From: JBBRYB01 sp038238115
GTDB taxonomy: Bacteria > Actinomycetota > Actinomycetes > Propionibacteriales > Nocardioidaceae
Length of the DNA: 47,918 nucleotides
Direction of reading: 5' to 3'
Assembly: GCA_038238115.1 (NCBI GenBank)
Contig: JBBRYB010000026.1
Location: forward strand, 1-47,918
Below the pieces are notes generated by a model. The model worked only from the letters and a program-made list of their open reading frames with translations, did not search any database and was not told the DNA's origin. Shown one piece after another: positions 1 to 7,596 of this stretch (positions within the stretch are counted from its first letter, which is position 1; every line of letters starts with the position of its first letter). Position numbers and translations under genes: made by a program.

Positions 1-130
1 CCCCCCCGGCCTTCTGGGCCGCCCCGCCCGTGCTTGCCCCTGTTCCACCGGCAAACCCCACGAGGCGAGGCCGCGCAGCACGGCTCGCGGAGGCAGGTGT
101 CGCGGAGCCGGACCGACCGCGGAAGATCCG

Positions 131-136
131 TATGAT
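131..136 (+). promoter_or_regulatory. -10 box of the tRNA gene
   Basis: TATGAT lies 10 nt before the first base of the tRNA at 147, which would place transcription start around 143. No good -35 box is visible. Bases 1-130 hold no recognisable gene; a short hairpin-like GGCC..GGGCC near base 8 may be the terminator of a gene outside the window. Confidence 0.5.
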
Positions 137-146
137 GTGCCACGAT

Positions 147-219
147 GGGGCCGTAGCCCAAAGGCAGAGGCACACGGTTTAGGTCCGTGCCAGTGTGGGT
201 TCGACTCCCACCGGCCCCA
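147..219 (+). tRNA. tRNA with UAG anticodon (Leu by anticodon), short variable arm
   Basis: A complete cloverleaf can be folded: acceptor GGGGCCG 147-153 with CGGCCCC 212-218, D stem GCC/GGC with the GG of the D loop at 163-164, anticodon stem CACGG 173-177 with CCGTG 185-189, loop TTTAGGT, and T stem GTGGG 195-199 with CCCAC 207-211 around TTCGACT. The anticodon is UAG (180-182), which reads CUA-type leucine codons. The discriminator is A219 and CCA is not encoded. The variable region is only 5 nt (190-194), whereas normal bacterial tRNA-Leu is class II with a long variable arm. Charging by LeuRS is therefore not assured from sequence alone. Confidence 0.85.
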
Positions 220-370
220 CGACGACCACGGCTCCCACCGGCCCCACGAATCCCCCGGCCCCACGAAACCACCGGCCCCACGACTCCTCCAGGCCCCCCG
301 ACTCCTACCAGGCCCCCCGACTCCTACCAGGCCCCAACGACACCACCGGACCCACGACACCACCGGCCCG
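205..370. repeat. Tandem repeats derived from the tRNA 3' end
   Basis: The last 18 nt of the tRNA region (205-222) are repeated exactly at 232-249. The core CCGGCCCCACGA occurs four times, at 211-222, 238-249, 255-266 and 272-283. A second series follows with an 18-19 bp period (GACTCCTMCCAGGCCCCCC from 282), then two copies of ACGACACCACCGG (337, 354). No integrase or other mobile gene is present. The remaining bases to 427 hold no gene. Confidence 0.85.
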
Positions 371-427
371 CCACCCGGCCCTACCAGCGATAAGGGTGAC
401 GATTGGCCAACCGCCATGCCAGGCGCG

Positions 428-1036
428 CTACGTGGGCAGCGTGGCCACCACAATCGGCGCGACGGCGCGCAAGGACTTACCCCGGTGCGAGATCGCATCC
501 TTCTCCTCGGCAGGCATCTGCGCGCTCGTGCGGGTTTCGCCCTCGGGCACGAACACGACGTCGTAGCCGAAGCCACCGGCACCGCGTTGCTCGCGAATGA
601 TGGTTCCGCGCATCTCTGCGAAGACCACGTCCTCTCCCCCGTCTGGGCGGCACAACGCCACGGCGCAGCGGAACTGAGCGCCCCGACGCTGGTCCGGCAC
701 GTCGGCGAGCTGCTCGAGCAGGAGCGTGTTGTTGGCGGCGTCGTCCTTGGCGACCCCGGCCCACCGTGCCGACAGCACGCCGGGCATCCCGTTTAACGCA
801 TCCACGCAGAGTCCGCTGTCGTCCGCCAGCGCGGGCAGGCCGGTCGCCGCGACGGCGGCACGCGCCTTGAGCAGCGCGTTGCCGTCGAAGGTCGGCTCGG
901 TCTCGGCGGGTTCGTCGTAGGGCGTCGTGTCGTCGAGACCGAGCACCTCGATCTGCGGTGCAGCGACGGCGAGGATCCGGCGCAGCTCCTCCAGCTTCTT
1001 GCGGTTGCGCGAGGCGAGCAGGACGGGGCTTTTCAC
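428..1036 (-). CDS. rdgB: RdgB/HAM1 XTP/dITP pyrophosphatase
   Basis: Hydrolyses non-canonical purine triphosphates (dITP, XTP) to monophosphates and keeps them out of DNA and RNA; cytosolic. The 202-aa length is typical. The N-terminal substrate-binding segment LLASRNRKKLEEL, the ADDSGLCVDAL catalytic stretch around residues 91-101 and the late GYDVVFVPEG and SHRGKSLRA motifs are all present. It starts two bases after the rph stop, so rph and rdgB are almost certainly co-transcribed, as in the equivalent mycobacterial block (Rv1340-Rv1341, from memory). No oddities seen. Confidence 0.96.
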   Translation of the reverse strand: MKSPVLLASRNRKKLEELRRILAVAAPQIEVLGLDDTTPYDEPAETEPTFDGNALLKARAAVAATGLPALADDSGLCVDALNGMPGVLSARWAGVAKDDAANNTLLLEQLADVPDQRRGAQFRCAVALCRPDGGEDVVFAEMRGTIIREQRGAGGFGYDVVFVPEGETRTSAQMPAEEKDAISHRGKSLRAVAPIVVATLPT

Positions 1037-1038
1037 GA

Positions 1039-1755
1039 CTAGGCAAACGCCTCGCGCTGGATCCGGGTCAGGTCGTCACACCCCTTTGCGGCGAGGTCGA
1101 GCAGCGCATCAAGCATCGCACGGTCGAACGGCGCCGCCTCGGCCGTGCCCTGGACCTCGACGAACGCACCGGCACCCGTCATCACGACGTTCATGTCGGT
1201 CTCAGCGCGCACGTCCTCCTCGTAGGGCAGGTCGAGACGCGGCTCGCCGTCGATGATGCCGACGGACACGGCCGCGATCGACCCGCTGAGCGGCTCCCCG
1301 GACAAGGCGCCCTCGTCACGCAGGTGCGCCACGGCATCGGCCAGAGCGACGTACGCACCCGTGATCGCGGCTGTGCGGGTGCCGCCATCGGCCTGGAGCA
1401 CGTCGCAGTCGAGCACGATCGTGTTCTCGCCGAGTGCGCGATAGTCGATGACGGCGCGCAACGACCGCCCGATGAGGCGTGAGATCTCGTGCGTGCGTCC
1501 CCCGATCCGGCCCTTGACCGACTCGCGGTCCGAGCGGGTATGCGTCGCGCTCGGCAACATTGCGTACTCCGCCGTCACCCAGCCGAGGCCGCTGTCCCTG
1601 CGCCAGCGTGGTACGCCGGTCGACGCGCTCGCCGCACATAGCACCCGGGTGCGGCCGAACTCGACCAGCACCGACCCGGCGATGTGGTCGAGCCAGTGGC
1701 GACGAAGCGAGATGGGGCGTAGTTCGTCGGCGCGACGGCCATCGGCTCGAGTCAT
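1039..1755 (-). CDS. rph: Ribonuclease PH
   Basis: Phosphorolytic 3'-5' exoribonuclease that trims tRNA 3' ends. It opens with the family signature RADGRRADELRPI, contains the conserved GRTRVLCAAS strand and the DCDVLQADGGTRTAAITGAY phosphate/active-site segment, and has the normal length (about 238 aa). I chose the ATG at 1755 because RNase PH usually starts M-x-R-x-DGR; an in-frame GTG lies two codons upstream (1761). Downstream it almost abuts rdgB. The 100-nt gap to the metallo-hydrolase holds no gene. Confidence 0.95.
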   Translation of the reverse strand: MTRADGRRADELRPISLRRHWLDHIAGSVLVEFGRTRVLCAASASTGVPRWRRDSGLGWVTAEYAMLPSATHTRSDRESVKGRIGGRTHEISRLIGRSLRAVIDYRALGENTIVLDCDVLQADGGTRTAAITGAYVALADAVAHLRDEGALSGEPLSGSIAAVSVGIIDGEPRLDLPYEEDVRAETDMNVVMTGAGAFVEVQGTAEAAPFDRAMLDALLDLAAKGCDDLTRIQREAFA

Positions 1756-1867
1756 TGGCACGACTGTATCGCCCCGCAGGACCCCGACCGGAGACCTGGT
1801 ATCCAGTGTTTCGGGCGGCTTGCGGGGTCGATCTGCGCCATGGCGGGTGCTCGGTCGGAAGTGCTGA

Positions 1868-2629
1868 TCAGACGTCGTACGTCGCGCCGGTGGTCGCCAG
1901 CGTCACCTCTCCAGCGAAGTGCGGGACCGCCTCGGCCAGTACGGCGGCCGGCGAGTACCACGGCGGGATGTGGGTCAGCACCAGCCGACCTGCTCCGGCC
2001 CGCTGAGCCGTCTCGGCGGCCTGCTTGCCGGTGAGGTGCAGGTGGGGCGGGTTGTCGTTGGCGGTCTCGACGAAGGACGCCTCGGCAAGCAGCAGGTCGC
2101 AGTCCTTGGCGATGTCCTCCAACGACGTACACGGGCCGGTGTCCCCGGAGTAGACGAGCGACCTTCCGCCGTGGGTCACCCGGATGGCGAAGGCCGGACC
2201 CGGATGGTCGACCGGCACGGTCCGCAGCGTGAACGGGCCGACGTCGAAGGGTCCGTCCGGATGCGGGATGAAGTCGAACTCCTTGCTCATCCCCGGCTCG
2301 CGCGGCAGGCCGTAGGCGCTCGCCAACCGAGCGGCCGTCCCCTCGGGTCCGTAGACGTTGATACGCCGGAGCGGACCGGCCGGGTGGTACTTGCGGAAGA
2401 CATAGAATCCGCACAGGTCCAGGCAGTGGTCCGGGTGCAGGTGTGTCAACGCGACGGCGTCGATGTCGCCGAGCTCTGCGTGCCTCTGGAGCGGTCCCAG
2501 TGCGCCGCTGCCGAGGTCGAGCAGCAGCCGGAAGGTACTGCCCTCGTACGGCGCCTCCACCAGGTAGCACGATGCGGGCGTGTCCGGTCCGGGAAAGGAC
2601 CCCGAGCAGCCGACGGCCGTCAACTTCAT
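1868..2629 (-). CDS. MBL-fold metallo-hydrolase (RNase Z-like/cyclic phosphodiesterase group)
   Basis: Metallo-beta-lactamase fold enzyme of 253 aa. The metal-binding THLHPDH motif, the YSGDTG aspartate and the C-terminal THIPPW histidine are visible, so the two-metal site is intact. Its place between murI and rph is the conserved actinobacterial position of Rv1339-type proteins, reported in mycobacteria to act on cyclic nucleotides; I infer a phosphodiesterase-type role but the substrate is not determined here. The ATG at 2629 overlaps the murI stop as ATGA, indicating translational coupling and ruling against the longer ATG at 2641. Confidence 0.88.
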   Translation of the reverse strand: MKLTAVGCSGSFPGPDTPASCYLVEAPYEGSTFRLLLDLGSGALGPLQRHAELGDIDAVALTHLHPDHCLDLCGFYVFRKYHPAGPLRRINVYGPEGTAARLASAYGLPREPGMSKEFDFIPHPDGPFDVGPFTLRTVPVDHPGPAFAIRVTHGGRSLVYSGDTGPCTSLEDIAKDCDLLLAEASFVETANDNPPHLHLTGKQAAETAQRAGAGRLVLTHIPPWYSPAAVLAEAVPHFAGEVTLATTGATYDV

Positions 2630-3432
2630 GCGCCCACCCACGCGAACTGGTCGACCAGGTCGAGCTCGGGCCCGAGGAACCGGCGACCGGTCTCCCGGAA
2701 GTCAGCTGGTCGGCCCGTCGTGAGGAACCGGTGGCTCGGCTCGGGAAGGGTGGAGAGCCTCTCCAGGCCGCCTCGAACGAGCAGCGCATAGACGTCCTTG
2801 GCAGTCTCCTCCGCGCTGGAAACCAGCGTGACCTCGTCGCCGAGCACGTAGGAGATGACGCCGGTGAGCAACGGGTAGTGGGTGCAACCGAGGATGAGCG
2901 TGTCGACGCCCCGGGCGACCAGCGGGTCGAGATAGTCGTGTGCCACCTCGATGAGCTCCGTGCCGCCAGTGACACCCGCCTCCACGAACTCGACGAAACG
3001 GGGGCACGCCTGGGTCGTCAAGGTCACCTGCGGTGCGGCGGCGAACGCGTCGTCGTACGCCATCGACGCCTTCGTCGCGGCGGTGCAGATGACGCCGACC
3101 TCGCCGCTGCGGGTGGCGGCGACGGCGCGCCGGGTCGCTGGGAAGATCACCTCGACGACCGGCACGGGATACCGCTCGCGTGCGTCGCGGAGCACGGCCG
3201 CGCTCGCCGAGTTGCAGGCGATGACCAAAGCCTTGACGCCCTGCTCGACGAGATGGTCCAGGCATTCCAAGGCATACTCACGGACCTCACCGATCGGCAG
3301 CGGGCCGTACGGCTGGCGGGCCGTGTCGCCCAGGTAGAGCACCGGCTCGTGCGGCAGCTGGTCCAGCACGGCACGGGTGACCGTGAGGCCGCCGAAGCCG
3401 GAGTCGAAGATGCCGATGGGTGCGTCTGCCAC
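2626..3432 (-). CDS. murI: Glutamate racemase
   Basis: Interconverts L- and D-glutamate for peptidoglycan precursor synthesis. Both catalytic cysteine motifs are present (ACNSAS and LGCTHYPLL), together with the N-terminal FDSGFGGLTV signature. Starting at GTG 3432 gives 268 aa beginning just before API-GIFDSGFGG, the usual distance; the longer reading frame upstream adds 19 residues unlike the family. The stop overlaps the next gene as ATGA. In mycobacteria the order cysM, rhomboid-like gene, murI, MBL, rph, rdgB is known; here the rhomboid-like gene is absent. Confidence 0.95.
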   Translation of the reverse strand: MADAPIGIFDSGFGGLTVTRAVLDQLPHEPVLYLGDTARQPYGPLPIGEVREYALECLDHLVEQGVKALVIACNSASAAVLRDARERYPVPVVEVIFPATRRAVAATRSGEVGVICTAATKASMAYDDAFAAAPQVTLTTQACPRFVEFVEAGVTGGTELIEVAHDYLDPLVARGVDTLILGCTHYPLLTGVISYVLGDEVTLVSSAEETAKDVYALLVRGGLERLSTLPEPSHRFLTTGRPADFRETGRRFLGPELDLVDQFAWVGA

Positions 3433-3513
3433 GGTTGTGAGAGTACGACGCTTTCGGCGGTCCGCGCCGCAGAGTGCGAGCCATCCCACACGTGAAGGGC
3501 GCCGCGCGGGGGG

Positions 3514-4515
3514 TCAGGAGACCTCGACGGGTTCCTCGTCAAAGGGAAGCGCCGGCTGGGGCGGCGCGTACGCCGGGTCGACGCCGTCGAAGAGACTGCT
3601 CACCGACTCGCCCGCGTGGACGCGGGAGATCGCCTCGGCGAAGAGCCCCGCCACCGAGCGGACCTTGAGCTCGGGCCAGTCTTGCGGCCCTGGGACCGTG
3701 TCGGTCGTGACCACCTCGCTGACCATGGCGTGCCCACGGAGCCGCTCGACGGCCTTACCGACGAACAGGCCGTGCGTGCAGGCGATGGCAGCCTCGGTAC
3801 ACCCGAGATCACGGAGCTTGTCGAGCAGCTCCACGATCGAGCCGCCGTTGACAATCTCGTCGTCGAGCACGATGGCTTGCTTGCCGGTGACTTCCCCCAC
3901 GACCGCGTCGATGACCACCGAGTCATCAGCCAGGCGCTGCTTCGACCCCGCCGCCACCGGGACGCCGAGCAGCCGCGCGAACTGGGTCGCTGTTTTTGCG
4001 TTGCCCAGGTCGGGTGAGACGACCACGGTGTCGGAGAGGTCCCGGTCTCGGAAATGATCGGCCAGCACACCCAGGGCGGTCAGATGGTCGACGGGAACGG
4101 AGAAGAAGCCATGCACTTGCGGCGCGTGCAGGGTCATCGTGAGGATGCGGTCGGCCCCCGCCGCCACCAGCATGTCGGCGACGAGCCTGCCCCCGAGGGA
4201 GATTCGGGAGGCGTCCTTCTTGTCGGAGCGCGCGTAGGCAAAGTGCGGGATCACGGCCGTGATCTGCGCCGCGGATGCGCCGCGGGCGGCGTCGATCATC
4301 AGCAGCATCTCCATGAGGTGCTCCTGGGTCGGCGGTACCAGCGGCTGGACGACGTACACGTCGCGCTGACGGCAGTTGGCCTGGAGCTGAGCCTGCAGAC
4401 AGTCGTTGCTGAATCGGCTGATCTCCACCGGCGACAGCCGGACGCCCAACGAGGCGCAGATCGAACGGGCCAGTTGCCGGTGGGCACTTCCACTGAAGAC
4501 GACGGTCTCGCGCAC
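3514..4515 (-). CDS. prs: Divergent ribose-phosphate pyrophosphokinase paralogue
   Basis: Transfers pyrophosphate from ATP to ribose 5-phosphate to give PRPP. The two-domain phosphoribosyltransferase architecture is complete (about 333 aa), with HFAYARSDKKDASR and TLHAPQVHGFF in place of the usual ARQDRK and DLHADQIQGFF. The PRPP loop reads DDEIVNGGS (about residues 218-226) rather than DDMIDTGGT, so this is not the canonical housekeeping Prs next to glmU but a divergent relative; catalytic loop residues also differ (SKQRLADD). GTG 4515 is chosen because AAGG sits upstream; a TTG at 4521 is possible. It sits inside the mec-cysM-murI block, where it is an insertion relative to mycobacteria. 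Confidence 0.85.
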   Translation of the reverse strand: MRETVVFSGSAHRQLARSICASLGVRLSPVEISRFSNDCLQAQLQANCRQRDVYVVQPLVPPTQEHLMEMLLMIDAARGASAAQITAVIPHFAYARSDKKDASRISLGGRLVADMLVAAGADRILTMTLHAPQVHGFFSVPVDHLTALGVLADHFRDRDLSDTVVVSPDLGNAKTATQFARLLGVPVAAGSKQRLADDSVVIDAVVGEVTGKQAIVLDDEIVNGGSIVELLDKLRDLGCTEAAIACTHGLFVGKAVERLRGHAMVSEVVTTDTVPGPQDWPELKVRSVAGLFAEAISRVHAGESVSSLFDGVDPAYAPPQPALPFDEEPVEVS

Positions 4516-4664
4516 AATCAACCTTGGGGGGATCGAGCAACCTTGCCGGATCGAGGTGGCTGGTGTGGCTCAGCCTACTCGGGCGGCCCGCGTCGGCACG
4601 CGTGCCGACCCAACGACCGAAAATTACGTCGCGACTGGGCTTGGCTGCATGCTTGCATAGGTCC

Positions 4665-5678
4665 ATGAAGGTCGACCAGCTCGATCCCCAGACGCTCGAC
4701 CGCGACAGCTGTGACGAGCTCGCGGCCGTGGCGAATGCGGCGTCCGCGATCGACTCGCCGCACCTCACCGCGGTGTCGGGGGCACACGAGCAGTCGCGGC
4801 TGCGCTATGGGTGGGACGACCGGGGAACAGATCACCTGCTCGTCGCGCGCACGGACGCTGGGGAGCTGGCCGCCTACGCGGAGATCGAGCTGCCACGCTG
4901 GGACAACCAGCATCTCGCTGCCGTAGGACTGCAGACACATCCGGGTCAGCGAGGCATCGGGTTCGGAAGCGCTCTGCTCGCCGAGGCCCTGCACATCATC
5001 GACGAAGCCGGCAGGACGCTCTTGCTGTCCGACGCCTGGGCCGACAGCCACCGCGCCAGGTTCTGGGAGCGGCGTGGTGTCGAGGGGGCGTCGCGAGCTG
5101 CCCAGCGGCGACTCGTGACGGCTGAACTGGACTGGGCGCACCTCGATCGGCTGCTGGCCGACAGTGAGGCGGCCTCGGCGGCCTACGAGATCGTCCCTCT
5201 GCCGATGCCAGCTCCCGACGAGCTGATTCCGGGCTTGCTTGACCTGCATCGGGCCATGAACGACGCTCCGCTCGACGACCTCGACATCGAGGACGACGTC
5301 TGGACGGACGAGCGGCTGCGAGGCTACGAGCTCGCCATGACGCACCGCGGCATCCGGCTGCAACGGCTGCTGGCACGCCGGCTCAGCGATGGTGCGCTCG
5401 GCGGCCACACGGTTGTCGCGGTCGAGGACGAACGACCGTGGCTCGGTTTCCAGGAGGACACCGCCGTCGTTCGAGGACACCGCGGTCACCGTCTCGGCCT
5501 ACGCCTCAAGGTCGCGATGCTCAAGATGCTCGCCGACGCCGAGCCGCAGATCAAGCAGATCGACACCTGGAACGCCGACTCCAACCATCCCATGATCGCC
5601 GTGAACGACGCACTCGGCTGCCGGGTGGTCGGACACGGTCTCGACGTGCAGCAGGAGATCTCCCGGCTGGGGCGCTAG
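4665..5678 (+). CDS. Tandem GNAT-domain acetyltransferase
   Basis: A 337-aa protein with two GNAT-like halves. The first shows an acetyl-CoA loop of the R/Q-G-x-G-x-G/A type (PGQRGIGFGSALLAEA, about residues 92-107). The second shows the degenerate equivalent VRGHRGHRLGLRLK followed by a typical C-terminal NxDSNxPMIxVNxALG stretch. This is the layout of mycothiol-synthase-like and related two-domain acetyltransferases. MshD itself is not certain and the substrate is unknown. It is the only plus-strand gene between 0.4 and 8.5 kb, diverges from prs and its stop overlaps the cysM stop by a few bases. Confidence 0.8.
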   Translation: MKVDQLDPQTLDRDSCDELAAVANAASAIDSPHLTAVSGAHEQSRLRYGWDDRGTDHLLVARTDAGELAAYAEIELPRWDNQHLAAVGLQTHPGQRGIGFGSALLAEALHIIDEAGRTLLLSDAWADSHRARFWERRGVEGASRAAQRRLVTAELDWAHLDRLLADSEAASAAYEIVPLPMPAPDELIPGLLDLHRAMNDAPLDDLDIEDDVWTDERLRGYELAMTHRGIRLQRLLARRLSDGALGGHTVVAVEDERPWLGFQEDTAVVRGHRGHRLGLRLKVAMLKMLADAEPQIKQIDTWNADSNHPMIAVNDALGCRVVGHGLDVQQEISRLGR

Positions 5679-6622
5679 GCCCAGAGTTGGCCGCCGAGGC
5701 GCTCCTCGGCCTCGTCGAGAGTCCCCTCGTAGGCACCGGTCGACAGATACTTCCAGCCGCCGTCGCACACGACGAAGGCGATGTCGGCCGACTCCCCTGC
5801 TCGCTCGCACTTGGCTGCCTGAGCGAGGGCCGCGTGCAGGATCGCGCCCGTGGAGATGCCGGCGAAGATACCCTCCTTCTCGAGAAGCTCACGGGTACGC
5901 CGCACGGCGTCTCGCGGCCCGACCGAGAAGCGCGAGTCGATCAGCTGCGCGTCGTACAGCTCCGGCACGAAACCCTCGTCGAGGTTGCGCAGGCCGTAGA
6001 CGAGCTCGCCATAACGAGGCTCCGCCGCCACGATCTTTACCTCGGGCTTGTGCTCGCGGAAGAAGCGGCCGGCTCCCATGAGCGTGCCGGTGGTGCCCAG
6101 CCCGGCCACGAAGTGGGTGACGCCTGGCAGGTCGGCGAGGAGCTCCGGCGCCGTACCGTCGTAGTGAGCGCGGGCGTTCGCAGGGTTGCCGTACTGGTAG
6201 AGCATCACCCAGTCGGGATGTGTCTCGGCGAGCCTCTTCGCGACCCGGACCGCCTCGTTTGATCCTCCGGCGGCGGGTGAGGCGACGATCTCGGCGCCCC
6301 ACATCTGCAGGATTTGCCGGCGCTCGACCGACGTGTTCTCCGGCATCACGCACACCAGCCGGTACCCGCGAAGCTTGGCTACCATCGCCAGGGATATGCC
6401 GGTGTTCCCGGAGGTCGGCTCGAGGATGGTGCAATGCGGCTTCAGCCGGCCCTCCCTCTCGGCGTCGAGGAGCATGCCGAGTGCGGCCCTGTCCTTGATC
6501 GACCCGGTGGGGCTACGGTCCTCGAGCTTGGCCCACAGCCGCACGGCAGGCGAAGGCGACAGCCGAGGCAGGCCGATGAGTGGGGTGCCACCGACGGAGT
6601 CGAGCAGCGAGTCGAACCTCAT
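5675..6622 (-). CDS. cysM: CysM, O-phosphoserine sulfhydrylase
   Basis: PLP enzyme making cysteine. The PLP lysine lies in TGSIKDRAAL (about residue 43), the substrate loop is PTSGNTGISLA, and the phosphate-binding loop is GTTGTLMG. The 315-aa length and immediate cysO and mec neighbours identify it as the CysM type of M. tuberculosis, which uses the thiocarboxylated protein CysO as sulfur donor and O-phosphoserine as acceptor, rather than the sulfide-using CysK. It begins 10 nt after the cysO stop, so all three genes form one operon. Confidence 0.95.
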   Translation of the reverse strand: MRFDSLLDSVGGTPLIGLPRLSPSPAVRLWAKLEDRSPTGSIKDRAALGMLLDAEREGRLKPHCTILEPTSGNTGISLAMVAKLRGYRLVCVMPENTSVERRQILQMWGAEIVASPAAGGSNEAVRVAKRLAETHPDWVMLYQYGNPANARAHYDGTAPELLADLPGVTHFVAGLGTTGTLMGAGRFFREHKPEVKIVAAEPRYGELVYGLRNLDEGFVPELYDAQLIDSRFSVGPRDAVRRTRELLEKEGIFAGISTGAILHAALAQAAKCERAGESADIAFVVCDGGWKYLSTGAYEGTLDEAEERLGGQLWA

Positions 6623-6632
6623 CGCGGACGGT

Positions 6633-6905
6633 TCAACCGCCGGCCACGGCGGGCAGCACGACCACGACGTCGCCGTCGCTCACGGGGGCGCCAAGCCCAC
6701 CGAGAAAGCGCACGTCCTCGTCGTTGACGTAGACGTTGATGAACCGACGCAGGTCGGCACCCTCGATCAGCCTCTCCTTGAGGCCGGGATGGCCCGACTC
6801 GACGCTGTCGATGACTTCCGACAGGGTGCTGCCGCTGCCGCCGACGGCCTTCGCCCCTCCCGTATAGGTGCGCAGGATGGTGGGGATCCGGACTTCAACT
6901 GCCAT
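6633..6905 (-). CDS. cysO: CysO, ubiquitin-like sulfur carrier protein
   Basis: A 90-aa MoaD/ThiS-fold protein. It ends in the exposed diglycine (PAVAGG) needed for thiocarboxylate formation and carries family features RRFINVYVNDEDVRFLGGL and GDVVVVLPAVAGG. It carries sulfur to CysM; the cysteine adduct is released by Mec. ATG 6905 gives the normal MAVEVRIPTILR start, while the longer frame to 6983 lies inside mec. The gene overlaps the mec end by 11 bp, consistent with tight coupling. Confidence 0.95.
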   Translation of the reverse strand: MAVEVRIPTILRTYTGGAKAVGGSGSTLSEVIDSVESGHPGLKERLIEGADLRRFINVYVNDEDVRFLGGLGAPVSDGDVVVVLPAVAGG

Positions 6906-7323
6906 GGGTGATGACCTCGACTTCTTCCTCGGTGACGTCACCATCAACAATGCGGTACGAGCGAAATTCCACCGAATCGTCATCTCGGCCCGACGTCGCC
7001 GTCGACACGAGCACGTAGTGCGCGCCGGGCTCGGCCGCCAGGCTGATATCGCTGCGTGACGGGTAGGCCTCGGTCGCCGTGTGGGAGTGGTAGATCACGA
7101 TGGGTTCCTCATCGAGGTCGTCGAGCTCTCGCCACACCGTGAGCTGCTCGCTGGAGTCGAAGCGGAAGAACGTCGGCGACCGTTCGGCGTTCGTCATCGC
7201 CACGAGCCGCATCGGCTGGTCGCTGCCCACAGGTCCGGCCACGATGCCGCACGCCTCGTCGGGATGGTCTCGTCGTGCGTGGGCGACTATCTCGTCGCGG
7301 ATGGCCTGCCCGATCCTCAACAC
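6895..7323 (-). CDS. mec: Mec, JAMM-type CysO-cysteine peptidase
   Basis: Zinc metallopeptidase of the Mov34/MPN/PAD-1 (JAMM) family, 142 aa. It hydrolyses the CysO-cysteine adduct to release cysteine. The metal motif HSHTATEAYPSRSD (HxH...S...D, about residues 79-92) and an upstream glutamate in the first strand are present. The frame starts with GTG (7323), directly followed by TTG and the MLRIGQ-like start. First gene of the mec-cysO-cysM operon, downstream of a 270-bp gap dominated by tandem repeats. Confidence 0.94.
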   Translation of the reverse strand: MLRIGQAIRDEIVAHARRDHPDEACGIVAGPVGSDQPMRLVAMTNAERSPTFFRFDSSEQLTVWRELDDLDEEPIVIYHSHTATEAYPSRSDISLAAEPGAHYVLVSTATSGRDDDSVEFRSYRIVDGDVTEEEVEVITHGS

Positions 7324-7414
7324 CGCACCAGCCTAAGCGGCTTGTTGTGGCCCGCTCACCGCTCGACGGCCCTGTCCGCTCCCTGAGATGCCCCCCGGAT
7401 TGGCGGCCGGCGAG

Positions 7415-7582
7415 AACAGGCGGGGCCCCGCCCGGAATAACTGTCCTCTCGGGCGGAAGAGCTGGCCCCTCGCCCGGAACAACTGGCCCCTCGCCCGGAA
7501 CAACTGGCCCCTCGCCCGGAACAACTGGCCTCTCGGGCGGAATGGCTGACCGCTCGGGCGGAATAACTGGCCTCTCGGGCGG
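7415..7582. repeat. 21-bp tandem repeat array, eight units (family 1, copy A)
   Basis: Eight consecutive 21-bp units, the last seven ending at 7456, 7477, 7498, 7519, 7540, 7561 and 7582. Two adjacent units are identical (AACAACTGGCCCCTCGCCCGG, shown here only as the 20-mer core ACAACTGGCCCCTCGCCCGG). The first unit is divergent. The array fills the gap between the DUF2017 stop (7597) and the mec start (7323). It has no spacers and makes a GQLFRAR-type peptide repeat only in a shadow frame. A related five-unit array lies at 25792-25896. Confidence 0.95.
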
Positions 7583-7596
7583 GAGAGCTGGGTGGG

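Noticed and set aside
180..182. UAG anticodon read as an amber suppressor tRNA
   Set aside because: A 5'-UAG anticodon pairs with CUA (leucine) codons, not with UAG stops, which would need a CUA anticodon.
205..283. Attachment (att) site of an integrated element
   Set aside because: No integrase, phage or plasmid gene is nearby and the tRNA-end copies are only 17-27 bp apart, so they do not flank any element.
137..796. 219-codon plus-strand frame starting in the tRNA
   Set aside because: It begins inside the tRNA promoter, crosses tandem repeats and lies antisense to rdgB; its composition is Pro/His/Arg-rich with no family match.
7333..7524. Minus-strand repeat peptide (GQLFRAR units), and the LFGSSGQ frame at 25792-25896
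   Set aside because: The peptide repeats are a simple result of a 21-bp period being divisible by three; the frames lack ribosome sites and flanking coding sense.
7415..7582. CRISPR array
   Set aside because: Units are directly adjacent with no unique spacers and there are no cas genes; the same holds for 25792-25896.
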